The notes: generated by a model not told the origin, from the sequence alone. 64,000 nucleotides of DNA from JAIBJN01 sp963784175 (GCA_963784175.1 CAWAQJ010000014.1:186001-250000); one strand, 5' to 3'; shown: positions 25,263 to 34,534, numbered from the stretch's first letter. Program-made: numbers and translations.

Positions 25263-26234
25263 TCAGGTCGTCACGGGTGGCGCCGGGGTGCGTGACCGGT
25301 CCTTGGGGGCCTCGGGGTAGCCGGCCAGCCAGCTGCGGCGCTCCCGCCAGACCCTCCGCCAGTCCGAGCCCGAGCCGCCCCAGCGCCCACGGGCGAACCC
25401 GAGGAGCGCGCGGACGCCGGCGCCGGCGGCCAGGAGCGAGAGCCCAAGGCGCAGGCGCAGGCCGTGCCAGTGCTTGCGCAGGAGCGTCGCCTTCCCCCTC
25501 GAGAGCAGGATGAGCTTGTCGCCGTGGGCCTTCGACGAGACGCCGACCTCGTGGGTGGCGACGGCGTCGGGGGTGACGATCGGGCGGAGGCCCAGCGCCT
25601 TCGCCCTGAGCGAGAAGTCGGCGTCCTCCCCGTACATGAAGAAGCGGAGGTCGAAGCCTCCGAGCTCCTCCCAGCGCGACCGGGTGACGAAGAGAAGGCA
25701 GCCCGTGACGATGTCGACCTCGCGGACGGTGTCGCGCTTCCAGCCGCCCATCACCTCCGGGTCGAAGAGCCGCGAGCCCCGGAAGGCGGTCGTGAGGAGC
25801 GTGGCGAAGCAGAAGAGGCTCCAGAGGGAAGGGGCGGCCCAGCACGAGCCCGGGTCGAGCACTCCGTCGGGCCGGACCGTGCGCCCGCCGTAGACGCCGT
25901 TCTCCGGATGGCTCCGCGCGAACTCGACCAGATGGGCGACCGTCCCCTCGTGCAGCACGGTGTCGGGGTTGAGGAGGAAGACGTGCTCGCCCCCGGCCTC
26001 CTCGGCCGCCCGGTTGCACCCGGCCCCGAAGCCGAGGTTCTCCGGCGAGGCGATCAGGCGCACGTCGGGAAACTCCTTCTGCACCATCTCGACCGTGCCG
26101 TCCTCGGAGGCGTTGTCGAGGACGATCACCTCGAACTCGACGCCCTTCGTCGTCTCGTAGATGGAGGCAAGGCAGTCCCGTGCCGCCTCCCGACACTTGT
26201 ATGTGACGATGACGATCGAGACGTCGAGACTCAC
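25263..26234 (-). CDS. Family 2 glycosyltransferase (rhamnosyltransferase-like)
   Basis: 323 residues. GT-A signatures are VSIVIVTYKCREAARDCL, FEVIVLDNASEDGTVEM, ENLGFGAGCNRAAEE, FLLNPDTVLHEGTV (DxD-like), EVDIVTGCLLFVTRS and FFMYGEDADFSLRA. This organisation matches WbbL/RfbF-type rhamnosyltransferases, but the donor sugar is not readable. A hydrophobic patch at about 255-275 may bind the membrane. The start overlaps the stop of the acyltransferase gene (4 bases), so translation is coupled. Confidence 0.9.
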   Translation of the reverse strand: MSLDVSIVIVTYKCREAARDCLASIYETTKGVEFEVIVLDNASEDGTVEMVQKEFPDVRLIASPENLGFGAGCNRAAEEAGGEHVFLLNPDTVLHEGTVAHLVEFARSHPENGVYGGRTVRPDGVLDPGSCWAAPSLWSLFCFATLLTTAFRGSRLFDPEVMGGWKRDTVREVDIVTGCLLFVTRSRWEELGGFDLRFFMYGEDADFSLRAKALGLRPIVTPDAVATHEVGVSSKAHGDKLILLSRGKATLLRKHWHGLRLRLGLSLLAAGAGVRALLGFARGRWGGSGSDWRRVWRERRSWLAGYPEAPKDRSRTPAPPVTT

Positions 26235-26821
26235 GCGCTCGTCGTCACCTGCGGCTCGGCGCGCCCCGGCTCGTCCCCGCCCCCGGCCTCGGCGTAGTCC
26301 TCGCGCCTGCGGACGATCCGCGCCGGGACGCCGACGGCGACGGAGCCGGGCGGCAGCGACTTCGTGACGACCGAGCCCGCACTGACGACGCTGCCGTCGC
26401 CGATGGAGACGCCGGCGCCGACGAAGACCCGGGCGCCGAGCCAGACGTCGTTGCCGATCTCGACGTCGCGCTCGTTGCGCTCCTGCTCGGTGATCTTCGC
26501 GTCGGGCGCCAGGCCGTAGTCGGAGGCGGTGATGAAGACCTCGGGCCCGAGCCGGCAGTCGTCGCCGATCGTGATCCGGCCCTCGGTGTCGCCGGCCCAG
26601 AGGTAGGCCCGCTCGCCGACGCGCGTCCGCGCCCCGATGACGATGCGCTCGCCGTTGCGGAGGGACGTGTTCGGGGCGAGGGTCGCCTGCGGCCCCATGG
26701 TCAGCTTCCGCCGCGGCTTGACGTGCGAGTAGCTGTAGAAGTGGAGTAGCCGGACGGCCTGGAAGTACGTCATCGGGTCCAGCACAGTTGCAAGGACCCT
26801 GGGCAAGCGTCGGCCGTCCAT
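26231..26821 (-). CDS. Hexapeptide-repeat (left-handed beta-helix) acyltransferase
   Basis: About 196 residues. The C-terminal two-thirds are hexad repeats: IGARTRVGERAYLWAG, RITIGDDCRLGPEVFITAS, DVEIGNDVWLGARVFVGAGV, GDGSVVSAGSVVTKSLPPGSVAVG. This is the maltose/galactoside O-acetyltransferase-like fold used to acetylate sugars of surface polysaccharide. Two adjacent ATGs (26824 and 26821) follow TTGGAGGAG; 26821 gives better spacing, and a longer upstream frame is open but lacks similarity. It is the first gene of the four-gene minus-strand run. Confidence 0.88.
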   Translation of the reverse strand: MDGRRLPRVLATVLDPMTYFQAVRLLHFYSYSHVKPRRKLTMGPQATLAPNTSLRNGERIVIGARTRVGERAYLWAGDTEGRITIGDDCRLGPEVFITASDYGLAPDAKITEQERNERDVEIGNDVWLGARVFVGAGVSIGDGSVVSAGSVVTKSLPPGSVAVGVPARIVRRREDYAEAGGGDEPGRAEPQVTTSA

Positions 26822-26973
26822 CATCTCCTCCAAGTCACGTCGTACGCCATCCGCGGCGCTCGGACAAGTCCAGGGTAGATGGTCCAGACCTTCGGCGGAG
26901 GCGCCGCGCCCGGCCGTGCGCGAGACTTCCACGAGCCCCCGCTACACTCCTTGAACACTCCTCTCGAAGTGTC

Positions 26974-27207
26974 ATGGCCCCTCCACGAACCGGCGACGTC
27001 ACCCTCAAGATTCCCAGGCCGCTCTACGAGCGCCTCCAGCAGGTGATCGAGGGCACCGGGTTCCACTCGGTGACCGAGTTCTGCGTCTACGTCCTGCGCG
27101 ACCTTGCGTCGAGCCACGCCCCGAGCGTCGACGAGGAGAGCCTCACCCACGACGAGGTGGTCGCCATCCGGCGCCGCCTCCACTCCCTCGGCTACCTCGA
27201 GGACTGA
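26974..27207 (+). CDS. Small ribbon-helix-helix-like protein with C-terminal LGYLE motif
   Basis: 77 residues from ATG 26974. VTLKIPRPLYERLQQVIEGT then SVTEFCVYVLRDLAS resembles an RHH (CopG/Arc-like) DNA-binding fold. The end, VVAIRRRLHSLGYLED, repeats the C-terminal motif of the phosphodiesterase at 32374-33996 (ERRLRGLGYLE). It sits three bases before a GT4 gene, so it may autoregulate this operon or act as a partner of the phosphatase-superfamily enzymes. An imperfect ACACT...AGTGT inverted repeat lies directly before the start and could be its operator. Confidence 0.7.
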   Translation: MAPPRTGDVTLKIPRPLYERLQQVIEGTGFHSVTEFCVYVLRDLASSHAPSVDEESLTHDEVVAIRRRLHSLGYLED

Positions 27208-27210
27208 GCC

Positions 27211-28428
27211 GTGTCCGTAGCCGTACCCGAGACGGACGCCGTCCGCGCGTCGGACGAGTCTCGCCCGCTCAGGATCCTCTACAGCTTCCCCGACACCCTG
27301 GGAGCCCCGGGGATCGGCGTCGCGGCGCGGCACCACACCGAGCAGCTCGCGCGCCTCGGCCACGAGATGCACGTCTACTGCACGGCGGTCGCGGGGCCGC
27401 CGCCGGTGGTGCACCACCTCGTGACGACACTGACCCTTGCCGGCGCGCGAGTCCCCCACCGCGCCCTCGGGCGCCGGCGCGCGTACCGCTACCACGACCG
27501 GCGCGTCGCCTGGGCCCTGCGCCGCGCCGGCGGGCACATCGACGTCGTGCACGTCTGGCCCCGGGCGACGCTCGCCAGCGCGGCAGCCGCCCGGCGCATG
27601 GGCGCGCGGACGATCCGCGAGGCGCCCAACACCCACACGGCATTCGCATACGAGCGCGTCGCCGAGGAGACCGCCAAGCTCGGCCTCGCGGCGGTGGCCG
27701 GCCATTCGCACGAGGGCGCCGACGAGGCGCTCCGCCTCGAGGAGCGCGAGTACGAGGCGGCGGACATGATCGCCGTCCTCTCGCCGTATGTCTGGCAGAC
27801 CTTCCTCGACCGCGGCATCACCGCCGACCAGCTCGGGATGCACGGCTACGGGTTCGACCCAGGCAGCTTCCCCGAGCCCGACGACGTGACCTCGAAGGAG
27901 GGCGAGGGGTTGCGGGCCGTGTTCGTCGGACGGTGCGAGCCCCGCAAAGGCCTCCACTACGCGCTCGAGGCCTGGATCGAGTCCGGCGCGTGCGAGCGCG
28001 GGACCTTCACGATCTGCGGCGACTTCTATCCGGGCTACCGCGAGGTGCTCGAGCCGATGCTCCGCCACCCGAGCGTGACCGTTCAGGGCTGGGTCGACGA
28101 TCCCGGGAAGCTCATGCGGGAGAGCGACGTCTTCCTCTTCCCGTCGGTCGAGGAGGGCAGTGCCTTCGTCACGTACGAGGCGCAGGCGAGCGGCTGCGCG
28201 CTCCTCGTCTCCGACGCGACGGGAGCCCGCTGCGAGCACATGCAGCAGGGCCTCGTCCACGAGGCCGGCGACCTCCCCACACTCGTCGAGCACCTGCGCC
28301 TCGTGGACGGCGACCGGGAGCTTCTCTCCCGCCTGCGCGCGAATGCGGCAGCCTCGCGGCCGAACCTGACGTGGGAGTACTCGGCGCGCGAGATCGCCGG
28401 CCTCTACCGTGAGGTGATCGAGCGATGA
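27211..28428 (+). CDS. Family 4 glycosyltransferase
   Basis: 405 residues from GTG 27211. The N-terminal domain has LRILYSFPDTLGAPGIGVAA and HTEQLARLGHEMHVYC; the C-terminal GT-B donor domain has VFVGRCEPRKGLHYALEAW, VTVQGWVDDPGKLMRESDVF, FPSVEEGSAFVTYEAQASGC, with the E-x7-E pattern of retaining enzymes. It should add a sugar from an NDP donor to the growing glycan. It overlaps the next gene (ATGA) and lies 3 bases after the small RHH-like gene, so the three form one unit. Confidence 0.92.
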   Translation: MSVAVPETDAVRASDESRPLRILYSFPDTLGAPGIGVAARHHTEQLARLGHEMHVYCTAVAGPPPVVHHLVTTLTLAGARVPHRALGRRRAYRYHDRRVAWALRRAGGHIDVVHVWPRATLASAAAARRMGARTIREAPNTHTAFAYERVAEETAKLGLAAVAGHSHEGADEALRLEEREYEAADMIAVLSPYVWQTFLDRGITADQLGMHGYGFDPGSFPEPDDVTSKEGEGLRAVFVGRCEPRKGLHYALEAWIESGACERGTFTICGDFYPGYREVLEPMLRHPSVTVQGWVDDPGKLMRESDVFLFPSVEEGSAFVTYEAQASGCALLVSDATGARCEHMQQGLVHEAGDLPTLVEHLRLVDGDRELLSRLRANAAASRPNLTWEYSAREIAGLYREVIER

Positions 28429-29804
28429 CGAAGGTGATGATCATCGGACTGGACTGTGCGGAGCCCTCGCTCCTGCTCGAGCGCTGGCGCGACCAGCTCC
28501 CCGTGCTCTCCGGCCTCATGGAGCGCGGCGCACACGGCCGCCTCACCTCCGTGATCCCGCCGATCACCGTCCCGGCGTGGTCCTGCATGATGGCGAGCCG
28601 GACGCCCGGCGACCTGGGCGTCTACGGCTTCCGTAACCGCGCCGACCACTCCTACGACAACCTCTTCATCGCCAACTCGACGGCGATCAAGGAGCCGCGC
28701 CTCTGGGATCTCGCCACGCGCGCCGGCAAGCCCTCGATCGTCCTCGGGGTCCCGGGCACCTACCCGCCGCGCCCGCTCAACGGCGTCATGGTCAGCTGCT
28801 TCCTGACCCCGACCACCGATAGCCAGTACACGTTCCCGCCCATGCTCAAGCGGGAGATCGAGCAGACGGTCGGCGAGTACCTCCTCGACGTCCGCGACTT
28901 CCGCACGGACGACAAGGACTACCTCCTGCGCCAGGTCTACGAGATGACCGACCGGCGCTTCGCCCTCGCCGAGCACCTGCTCGACACGAGGCCGTGGGAG
29001 CTCTTCGCCATGGTCGAGATGGGCATCGACCGCATGTACCACGGCTTCTGGAAGATGATGGACCCCGAGCACCGCAAGCACGTGCCGGGCAACCCGTTCG
29101 AGAACGCGATCCTCGACTACCACAAGCACGTGGACGGGCTCATGGGGCGCATCCTCGAGCGCGCCGACGAGGACACTGCGATCTTCGTAGTGTCCGACCA
29201 CGGCGGGAAGCGGATGGACGGCGGGATCCGCGTCAACGAGTGGCTGCGCCGGGAGGGCTTCCTCGGCCTGCTCACCGAGCCCGACACCGTCATGCCGCTC
29301 CGCGAGGCCGGCATCGACTGGTCGAAGACGGCCGCCTGGGGCGAGGGCGGCTACTACTCGCGCATCTTCCTCAACGTGGCCGGGCGCGAGCCGGAGGGCA
29401 CGATCCCGGCGGAGGACTACGAGCGCGTGCGCGACGACCTGGCGGAGCGCCTCGCGGCGATCCCCGACGAGAACGGCGAGCCCATGGCGACCCGCGTGCA
29501 TGTGCCGGAGCGCGTCTATCCGGAGGTGCAGGGCGTCGCGCCCGACCTGATCGTCCATTTCGGCGACCTGCTGTGGCGCTCGGTGGGGACGGTGGGTGGC
29601 GACGAGGGCATCCACACCTTCGAGAACGACACCGGGCCCGACGACGCCAACCACGCGCAGGAGGGCCTGTTCGTCCTCGCCGCACCGGGAGTGGCCACGG
29701 GCACGAGGGAGGGCGCGCACCTCCTCGACGTCGCGCCCACCGTGCTGGAGCTGCTGGGGCTCGATGTCCCCGGCTCGATGCGCGGAAGCAGTCTCCTGAG
29801 CTAG
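28425..29804 (+). CDS. Alkaline-phosphatase-superfamily protein (type I phosphodiesterase/nucleotide pyrophosphatase-like), copy 1
   Basis: 459 residues. The metal and nucleophile motifs are MIIGLDCAEPSLLLE (first Asp), IPPITVPAWSCMMASRTPG (the nucleophile is probably a Ser or Thr here), FVVSDHGGKRMDGG (SDHG metal site) and HEEG/NHAQEGLFVLAAPG. The family hydrolyses phosphate mono- or diesters or transfers phospho-groups; activity on glycan substituents is an inference from context. There is no signal peptide or membrane segment, so it is probably cytoplasmic. A second, longer paralogue lies at 32374-33996. Its stop overlaps that of the convergent polymerase gene. Confidence 0.87.
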   Translation: MTKVMIIGLDCAEPSLLLERWRDQLPVLSGLMERGAHGRLTSVIPPITVPAWSCMMASRTPGDLGVYGFRNRADHSYDNLFIANSTAIKEPRLWDLATRAGKPSIVLGVPGTYPPRPLNGVMVSCFLTPTTDSQYTFPPMLKREIEQTVGEYLLDVRDFRTDDKDYLLRQVYEMTDRRFALAEHLLDTRPWELFAMVEMGIDRMYHGFWKMMDPEHRKHVPGNPFENAILDYHKHVDGLMGRILERADEDTAIFVVSDHGGKRMDGGIRVNEWLRREGFLGLLTEPDTVMPLREAGIDWSKTAAWGEGGYYSRIFLNVAGREPEGTIPAEDYERVRDDLAERLAAIPDENGEPMATRVHVPERVYPEVQGVAPDLIVHFGDLLWRSVGTVGGDEGIHTFENDTGPDDANHAQEGLFVLAAPGVATGTREGAHLLDVAPTVLELLGLDVPGSMRGSSLLS

Positions 29805-31301
29805 GAGTCGGTCGGCCGGGGGCCCAGGCGTCGCGCCTGGAGGCCGAGCGCGGCGATGGCGAAGAAGAGGATCGTCGACTGCACGAACGCGAAAGCGTCG
29901 AAGACGAACATGCTGACGCCGAACGCCCCGATGGCGGCCGCACAGACGGCGGCCAAGCTCGCTCCTGGGGCCGGGCACCCTGCGGGCGAACCTCCCGACG
30001 GTCACGAGGCTCCCCCAGACGAACCAGGCGGTCCCGAGGATCCCGAGAGCGCCGAGCGAGACGAGCGTTCCCAGCCACTCGTTGTCGAAGAAGATCACCG
30101 CGCCCTCGGCCCCCTCGGCCGTCTGCGCGGCTCCCGCCTCCCCGGTCGTGAGCTTGTTGCCGATGCCGTTGCCGACCAGCGGGGAGTCGCTCCAGACCCG
30201 GAGCCCCGGCCTGACGTCGGCGAAACGGCCGGAGCCCTGCTCGCCCGAGCGGGTCGTCAGGTCGCCTGTCAGACCCTCCTGCGGGAAGAACGCGTGGTAG
30301 ATGCCGCCGAGCGCCCCGGGCACCGCGAAGTGGATCGCGATCGGGAGGATCAGGATCAGCGGCCAGAAGCGGAGCACCTGGCGCCCTCGGACCCAGAGCC
30401 CGACGAGCAGCAGTGCGACGCCCATGATCACCGTCGTGCGCGAGATCGTCGCCACGGCGCCCATCGCGCAGATCGCCGCCGCGACGATCCAGAGCCGGGC
30501 GCGAAGCACCGAGCTCGCCCGCCCGACCAGATAGAGCGCGAGCGGGAAGGTCATGAAGAGCGCGGCCGACAGGGCGATCGGGTGCTGCGCGGAGGCGTAG
30601 ACGCGCACGTTCCCGCCGCGGACGTCGAAGACGGCGCGCGATTCACGGATGAGCGCAGGGATCCACTCGTGCAGATGGTCGAAGTAGTTGTAGCCCGAGC
30701 GGGATTCGTAGATGGCCGCGAAGGCCACGATCGTCCCGCCGATGACGAGGGCGCGCACGACAGTGTCCATCGCCGCTTGCGTCTTGATCGTGGACGCGAC
30801 CAGCACGAAGACAGCGAGGAAGCCGAGGTAGTACGAGAGCGACTTGAGCGCCCCCGGATCGCCGGCGACCGTCCCGATCTCGTCGTAGTTCAGGATGGCG
30901 GAGACCGTCGCCGTCGTGGCCAGGATGGCCAACGGGATGCCGAAGCCGAGGAACTCGAGCTTCGCCCGTCCCGCGATCAGGGCAACGATCAGGGCCAGCA
31001 CGAGGCCGGCCAGCACGAGTCGGTAGGGCTCGAGGTTGAAGGGCAGCGTGATCGGCAGGCGGTAGCCCCTGGCCGGGATGAGCCAGATCACGAACGCGAA
31101 GGCGGCGATCGCGTTGGGCCAGGTGAGCGTCGGCGTCGCCAGCTCGCGCATCGCCAGGAGGGCGGCGACGAGGAAGATGACGGCGCCTCCGAGCGCCTCG
31201 TTGGGGCCGATCAGCGCCCCGCCCAGGAGGCAGGCCGACCCGAAGGCCGCCAGCCCGATGGCCGTCGTGCGGCGGTCGGCGGGCGCTGCGACGGTGGCCA
31301 A
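29801..31301 (-). pseudogene. O-antigen ligase/polymerase-like membrane protein gene, frameshifted near its 3' end
   Basis: The main frame from ATG 31301 gives about 440 residues with some eleven membrane helices, a large loop, and ISRTTVIMGVALLLVGLW and RVWSDSPLVGNGIGNKL, as in Wzy/WaaL (O-antigen ligase) proteins. At about 29965-29985 the hydrophobic C-terminus moves to the +1 frame (SLAAVCAAAIGAFGVSMFVF, then VQSTILFFAIAALGLQARRL and the TAG at 29801). Dropping one base in the GC run restores about 500 residues. The original frame runs on through the phosphodiesterase gene as nonsense. The protein would polymerise or ligate the glycan outside the membrane. Confidence 0.83.
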
Positions 31302-31304
31302 GGC

Positions 31305-32273
31305 CTAGGCGGTCTTCTTGACCTTGACCGGCTGTTCGAGCTGCTCGACGTCCGAGCGTGCGGGCTTCGGCCTTGCGGGCACGAGCCGGTCGAGGAGGAT
31401 CGCCAGGACACAGAAGGCGGCGAAGACGACCACGAACACGAGGATCGGCAGCGTCGTCGACGGACCCGCCGAGGCGGCCACGCCCTGGGGGGTGGTGAGC
31501 TGCTCGATGACCATGCGGTCCTCGGGCCTGATCTTGTCGTCGATCTGCTCCTGCTGGAGCCAGCCGATAAACGCCTTCCCCGTCTTGTCCGCGAGCGCGA
31601 TCGCATCCTCGGGGCTGTCGGCGACAGCTACTAGCCGAATGACCGGGATCTCGGAGAGCTCGACGCGATTCGCGGTCACGACCGACGTCGCGCCCTGGGC
31701 GGAGACGGCGCCGGGGAGCTCGCCGAACTCCGCGCGCCGGAAGTCGGCGACGCGGTCGGACTCGATGATGAACGGATACGTGTTCGCGTTCCGGATGATC
31801 GTGGCGAGGTCCGGCGCGCTGACGAAGGGCACGGTGTCCGGTTCCTCCGAGCCCTCCTCGGAATCGCTCTCGTCACCCCCGCCCGTCGCGCGCGGGATGT
31901 CCGTGGTCACCTGGGCCCGGTAGTGCGGGTTGCTCGCACTGTTGACGAGCAGCCTGGCCTCGGCCGTGTAGCTGATCGATTCCTTCTCCTCCAGGCTGGG
32001 CGGGAGAAGGCCCACGGTGTAACGCGCCGACAGGGCGGCGAACATCGCAAAAAGGAGCCCGATGACGAGCACCCACCAGAAGCGCTTGAGCGCGCCCATG
32101 TAGCCCGCCACGTTCGAGGCGGCGGCGGCCGCCGCCGCCGGGCGGCGCGGGCGGTCGTCCACGACGAGCGGCTGGCTCTGCCGGCGCGGATCGGTCGGTT
32201 GACCGCAGCTCGGACAGAAGCGATCGTCGTCGCGCGTGGATTGGCCGCAGTTAGGACAAGTTTTCACTGACAC
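31305..32273 (-). CDS. Wzz-like chain-length protein with N-terminal zinc ribbon
   Basis: About 322 residues. An N-terminal double zinc ribbon (CPNCGQ...FCPSCGQ), an Ala-rich linker, a membrane helix (FWWVLVIGLLFAMFAALSA), an extracytoplasmic region with acidic low-complexity (ESDSEEGSEEPD), and a second helix (ILVFVVVFAAFCVLAILLD) form the two-helix topology of polysaccharide co-polymerases. SYTAEARLLVNSASNPHYRA matches the Wzz first-strand pattern. It lies 3 bases before the polymerase-like gene in transcription order, fitting control of chain length. GTG 32273 is used; GTG 32267 is an alternative. Confidence 0.78.
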   Translation of the reverse strand: MSVKTCPNCGQSTRDDDRFCPSCGQPTDPRRQSQPLVVDDRPRRPAAAAAAASNVAGYMGALKRFWWVLVIGLLFAMFAALSARYTVGLLPPSLEEKESISYTAEARLLVNSASNPHYRAQVTTDIPRATGGGDESDSEEGSEEPDTVPFVSAPDLATIIRNANTYPFIIESDRVADFRRAEFGELPGAVSAQGATSVVTANRVELSEIPVIRLVAVADSPEDAIALADKTGKAFIGWLQQEQIDDKIRPEDRMVIEQLTTPQGVAASAGPSTTLPILVFVVVFAAFCVLAILLDRLVPARPKPARSDVEQLEQPVKVKKTA

Positions 32274-32373
32274 CGCCTGGGAAGCCTCCCCGCGACAACT
32301 CTCCCGCTGCCGCAATTCCCATGGGAGTCCATTCAGTACGCTGGTTCCTTACTTGTAGCGGGAGTCTTGCCGG

Positions 32374-33996
32374 GTGTCCAGTCCAGTCTTGACCGTCATC
32401 GGCCTCGACTCGGCGACCTTCGACGTCGTCGATCCGATGCTGGCCGCAGGCGAGCTTCCGAACATCGGACGCGCCTGCCGCGAAGGCGCTCGAGGCGTGC
32501 TGCGCTCGACCACGCACCCCCTTACCCCGCACGCCTGGTCGACGATCGTCACGGGCGTGAATGCCGGGAGGCACGGGATCTGGGACTTCACCGAGCGCGA
32601 CGAGAGCGGGTACCAGCTTCGGCTCGTGAACGGGAGCTTCCGCCGCGCGCCGGCGGTCTGGGACCGGCTGCGGCCCTCGGGCCGCCGCCTCGGGATCGTC
32701 AACGTCCCCTTCACATGGCCGGCACCGGAGCTGGACGGGTTCGCGATCGCCGGCTTCGACGCCGCCGCACGCGAGCAGGGCCTCACCTTCCCCGCATCGG
32801 TCGGGGAGGAGCTGCGGCGCCGGTACGGGTCGCTCGAGCTCGACAACCGGTTCCCGCTCAAGAACGGTCAGTTCGACCTCGACCTCGTGCGGCGCGCCGC
32901 CGCCCAGAAGCTCGAGATCGTCGAGTGGCTGGCCGAGCGGTTCGACCCCGAGCTCCTCTTCGTCGTCTTCATGGCAGCCGACCACGTCCACCACATCTGC
33001 TGGGACGACTGGGAGGCCAAGGGCCTCGAGAGCCCCGTCGCCGACGTCTACCGGGTCCTCGACGAGGCGGTCGGGCGGCTCGCGGAGCTGAGCGGGCCCG
33101 ACGCGAACCTCATGATCGTCTCGGATCACGGCGCCGGCGCCCTGCACGGGGTCGTGAACCTCAACGCGTGGCTCGCCGAGGAGGGGTATCTCACGTACGC
33201 GAAGGGTGGCGGCGTCAAGGGCCGGGAGCTGCTCGGCAGGGCCCTCGAGCTGCGACGCCACCTGCCGGAACGCTGGCGCTATGCGGCCAAGCAGCGCCTG
33301 CCGAAGCTGCGCGACCAGGCGCAGGAGCGCAGCGACTACACCGTCCTCGACTGGTCGCAGACGCGCGCATTTGCGTACGGGACGTTCGGGAACGTCGTCG
33401 TCAACGTGCAAGGCCGCGAGGCGCAGGGGATCGTGGCGCCGGGCGAGGAGTACGACCGCGTGCGCGACGAGATCGCGGCGAAGCTCGGCCACCTGCAGGG
33501 GCCCAACGGTGAGCGGCTCGTGGCCGACGTCCACCGCCGCGAGGACCTGTTCCACGGCCCCGAGCTCGACAAGGTGCCCGACCTCCTGATCGAGTTCAAC
33601 GACTACGAGTGGCTGGGCAAGGGCAACCTCAAGACGCGGGCCACCGAGCTCTGGGACGCCATCGAGATCGAGGACAGCGAGCACACCTACGTCGGGAGCC
33701 ACCGGCACGAGGGCATCGCCGTCCTCGCTGGGCCCGCCGTGGCCGGCGGCGCGTCGCTCTCGGGCGAGCTTGTCGACGTCGCTCCGACGCTGCTCTATCT
33801 GCTCGGCGAGGCGATCCCGAGCGACCTCGAGGGCCGTGTGCTGTTCGAGGCCCTGCGGCCGGAGCTCCTCGACGAGCGACCGCCCGAGTACGACGACGCG
33901 CCTCCGCCGGAGTTCGAAGGCAAGCGCGCGGAGCTCGAGGACGAGGGCGCGGCGGAGGTCGAGCGGCGGCTCCGCGGCCTCGGCTACCTCGAGTAG
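32374..33996 (+). CDS. Alkaline-phosphatase-superfamily protein, copy 2, with C-terminal LGYLE motif
   Basis: 540 residues from GTG 32374. Metal and nucleophile motifs are TVIGLDSATFDVVDPML, THPLTPHAWSTIVTGVNAG, FMAADHVHHICWDD, MIVSDHGAGALHG and YVGSHRHEGIAVLAGP, the order of type I phosphodiesterase/nucleotide pyrophosphatases. It is a distant paralogue of 28425-29804 but ends with an acidic stretch and ERRLRGLGYLE, the same tail motif as the small RHH-like protein. No signal peptide. It is divergent from the Wzz-like gene. Its stop is followed within 2 bases by a short direct repeat that begins the atypical island. Confidence 0.86.
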   Translation: MSSPVLTVIGLDSATFDVVDPMLAAGELPNIGRACREGARGVLRSTTHPLTPHAWSTIVTGVNAGRHGIWDFTERDESGYQLRLVNGSFRRAPAVWDRLRPSGRRLGIVNVPFTWPAPELDGFAIAGFDAAAREQGLTFPASVGEELRRRYGSLELDNRFPLKNGQFDLDLVRRAAAQKLEIVEWLAERFDPELLFVVFMAADHVHHICWDDWEAKGLESPVADVYRVLDEAVGRLAELSGPDANLMIVSDHGAGALHGVVNLNAWLAEEGYLTYAKGGGVKGRELLGRALELRRHLPERWRYAAKQRLPKLRDQAQERSDYTVLDWSQTRAFAYGTFGNVVVNVQGREAQGIVAPGEEYDRVRDEIAAKLGHLQGPNGERLVADVHRREDLFHGPELDKVPDLLIEFNDYEWLGKGNLKTRATELWDAIEIEDSEHTYVGSHRHEGIAVLAGPAVAGGASLSGELVDVAPTLLYLLGEAIPSDLEGRVLFEALRPELLDERPPEYDDAPPPEFEGKRAELEDEGAAEVERRLRGLGYLE

Positions 33997-33997
33997 C

Positions 33998-34020
33998 CGA
34001 ATTCAGGAATCGCTTACCCT
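33998..34020 (+). repeat. Left copy of 20-bp imperfect direct repeat (island edge)
   Basis: CGAATTCAGGAATCGCTTAC here matches CGAATTCAGGAAATCCTTAC at 36128-36147: 12 identical bases followed by a near-identical 7. The pair brackets the AT-richer stretch that holds livH and two small genes, so it may mark the ends of an inserted segment. Confidence 0.6.
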
Positions 34021-34176
34021 CCAGCCGGATGTCTTGATTAGCAGGGTTTTTTGCGCGGTCATAACACCCGCGACCCTCGCTCGACCCTCAACCCTGCGAG
34101 GACTCGGCCACCGCCCTCGCCTTCCCTGTAGTACGGTCGGCCGCCCAAGCCTAGACGCCGTAGAAAGAGAGTTGAC

Positions 34177-34446
34177 ATGCCTAAGGTTGTCATTACTCAC
34201 GCCGTCCAAGACATCGACCGTTGGCTCCAGGGCAAGGAGGTACGCGCAGGTCACATCGAGTCGGGTACCGGCAGCAACGTGACGGACTACGTTGCCGGCG
34301 ACGGAAGCACGAACGTCGCAATTACCGCTGATGTTTCCGATCTTGAGGCCCTGCGGGGCATGCTGGCATCACCGCCGCCTGAAGTCGTTGCCGCGATGGA
34401 AGCCCACGGCGTTGTCCAACCAATCACGGCCTACGTCCAGGCTTAG
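34177..34446 (+). CDS. Small hypothetical protein (89 aa)
   Basis: The ATG follows AAAGAGAG. Residues PKVVITHAVQDIDRWLQGKE, SNVTDYVAGDG and NVAITADVSDLEALRGMLAS, with PPPEVVAAMEAHGV near the end, suggest a dimeric alpha/beta-barrel (ferredoxin-like) fold of the kind seen in small stress or monooxygenase-like proteins; I cannot name a family. Codon use is less GC-biased than that of flanking operons. The 180 bases before it contain GCAGGGTTTTTTG, possibly the terminator of the phosphodiesterase gene. Confidence 0.65.
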   Translation: MPKVVITHAVQDIDRWLQGKEVRAGHIESGTGSNVTDYVAGDGSTNVAITADVSDLEALRGMLASPPPEVVAAMEAHGVVQPITAYVQA

Positions 34447-34474
34447 CCCGTAGCATCGCCTCTCCCGCGCGGAG

Positions 34475-34506
34475 CGCTCGACCCTAGCCCGACTAGGGCG
34501 CGAGCG
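34475..34506. terminator. Hairpin after small gene at 34177
   Basis: CGCTCG-A-CCCTAG, loop of 5, CTAGGG-CG-CGAGCG: two stacked 6-bp stems. It lies 28 bases after the stop of the 89-residue gene and 28 bases before the next ATG. No T-run follows, so it may be a factor-dependent terminator, a processing site or an operator. Confidence 0.5.
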
Positions 34507-34534
34507 TTCCGGCGATGGAGGCGCGTGGAGAGAG

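Noticed and set aside
28404..29800. Continuation of the O-antigen-ligase frame through the phosphodiesterase region (965 codons in all)
   Set aside because: After about 29970 this frame is Arg/His-rich nonsense antisense to a real gene; the true C-terminus is in the neighbouring frame.
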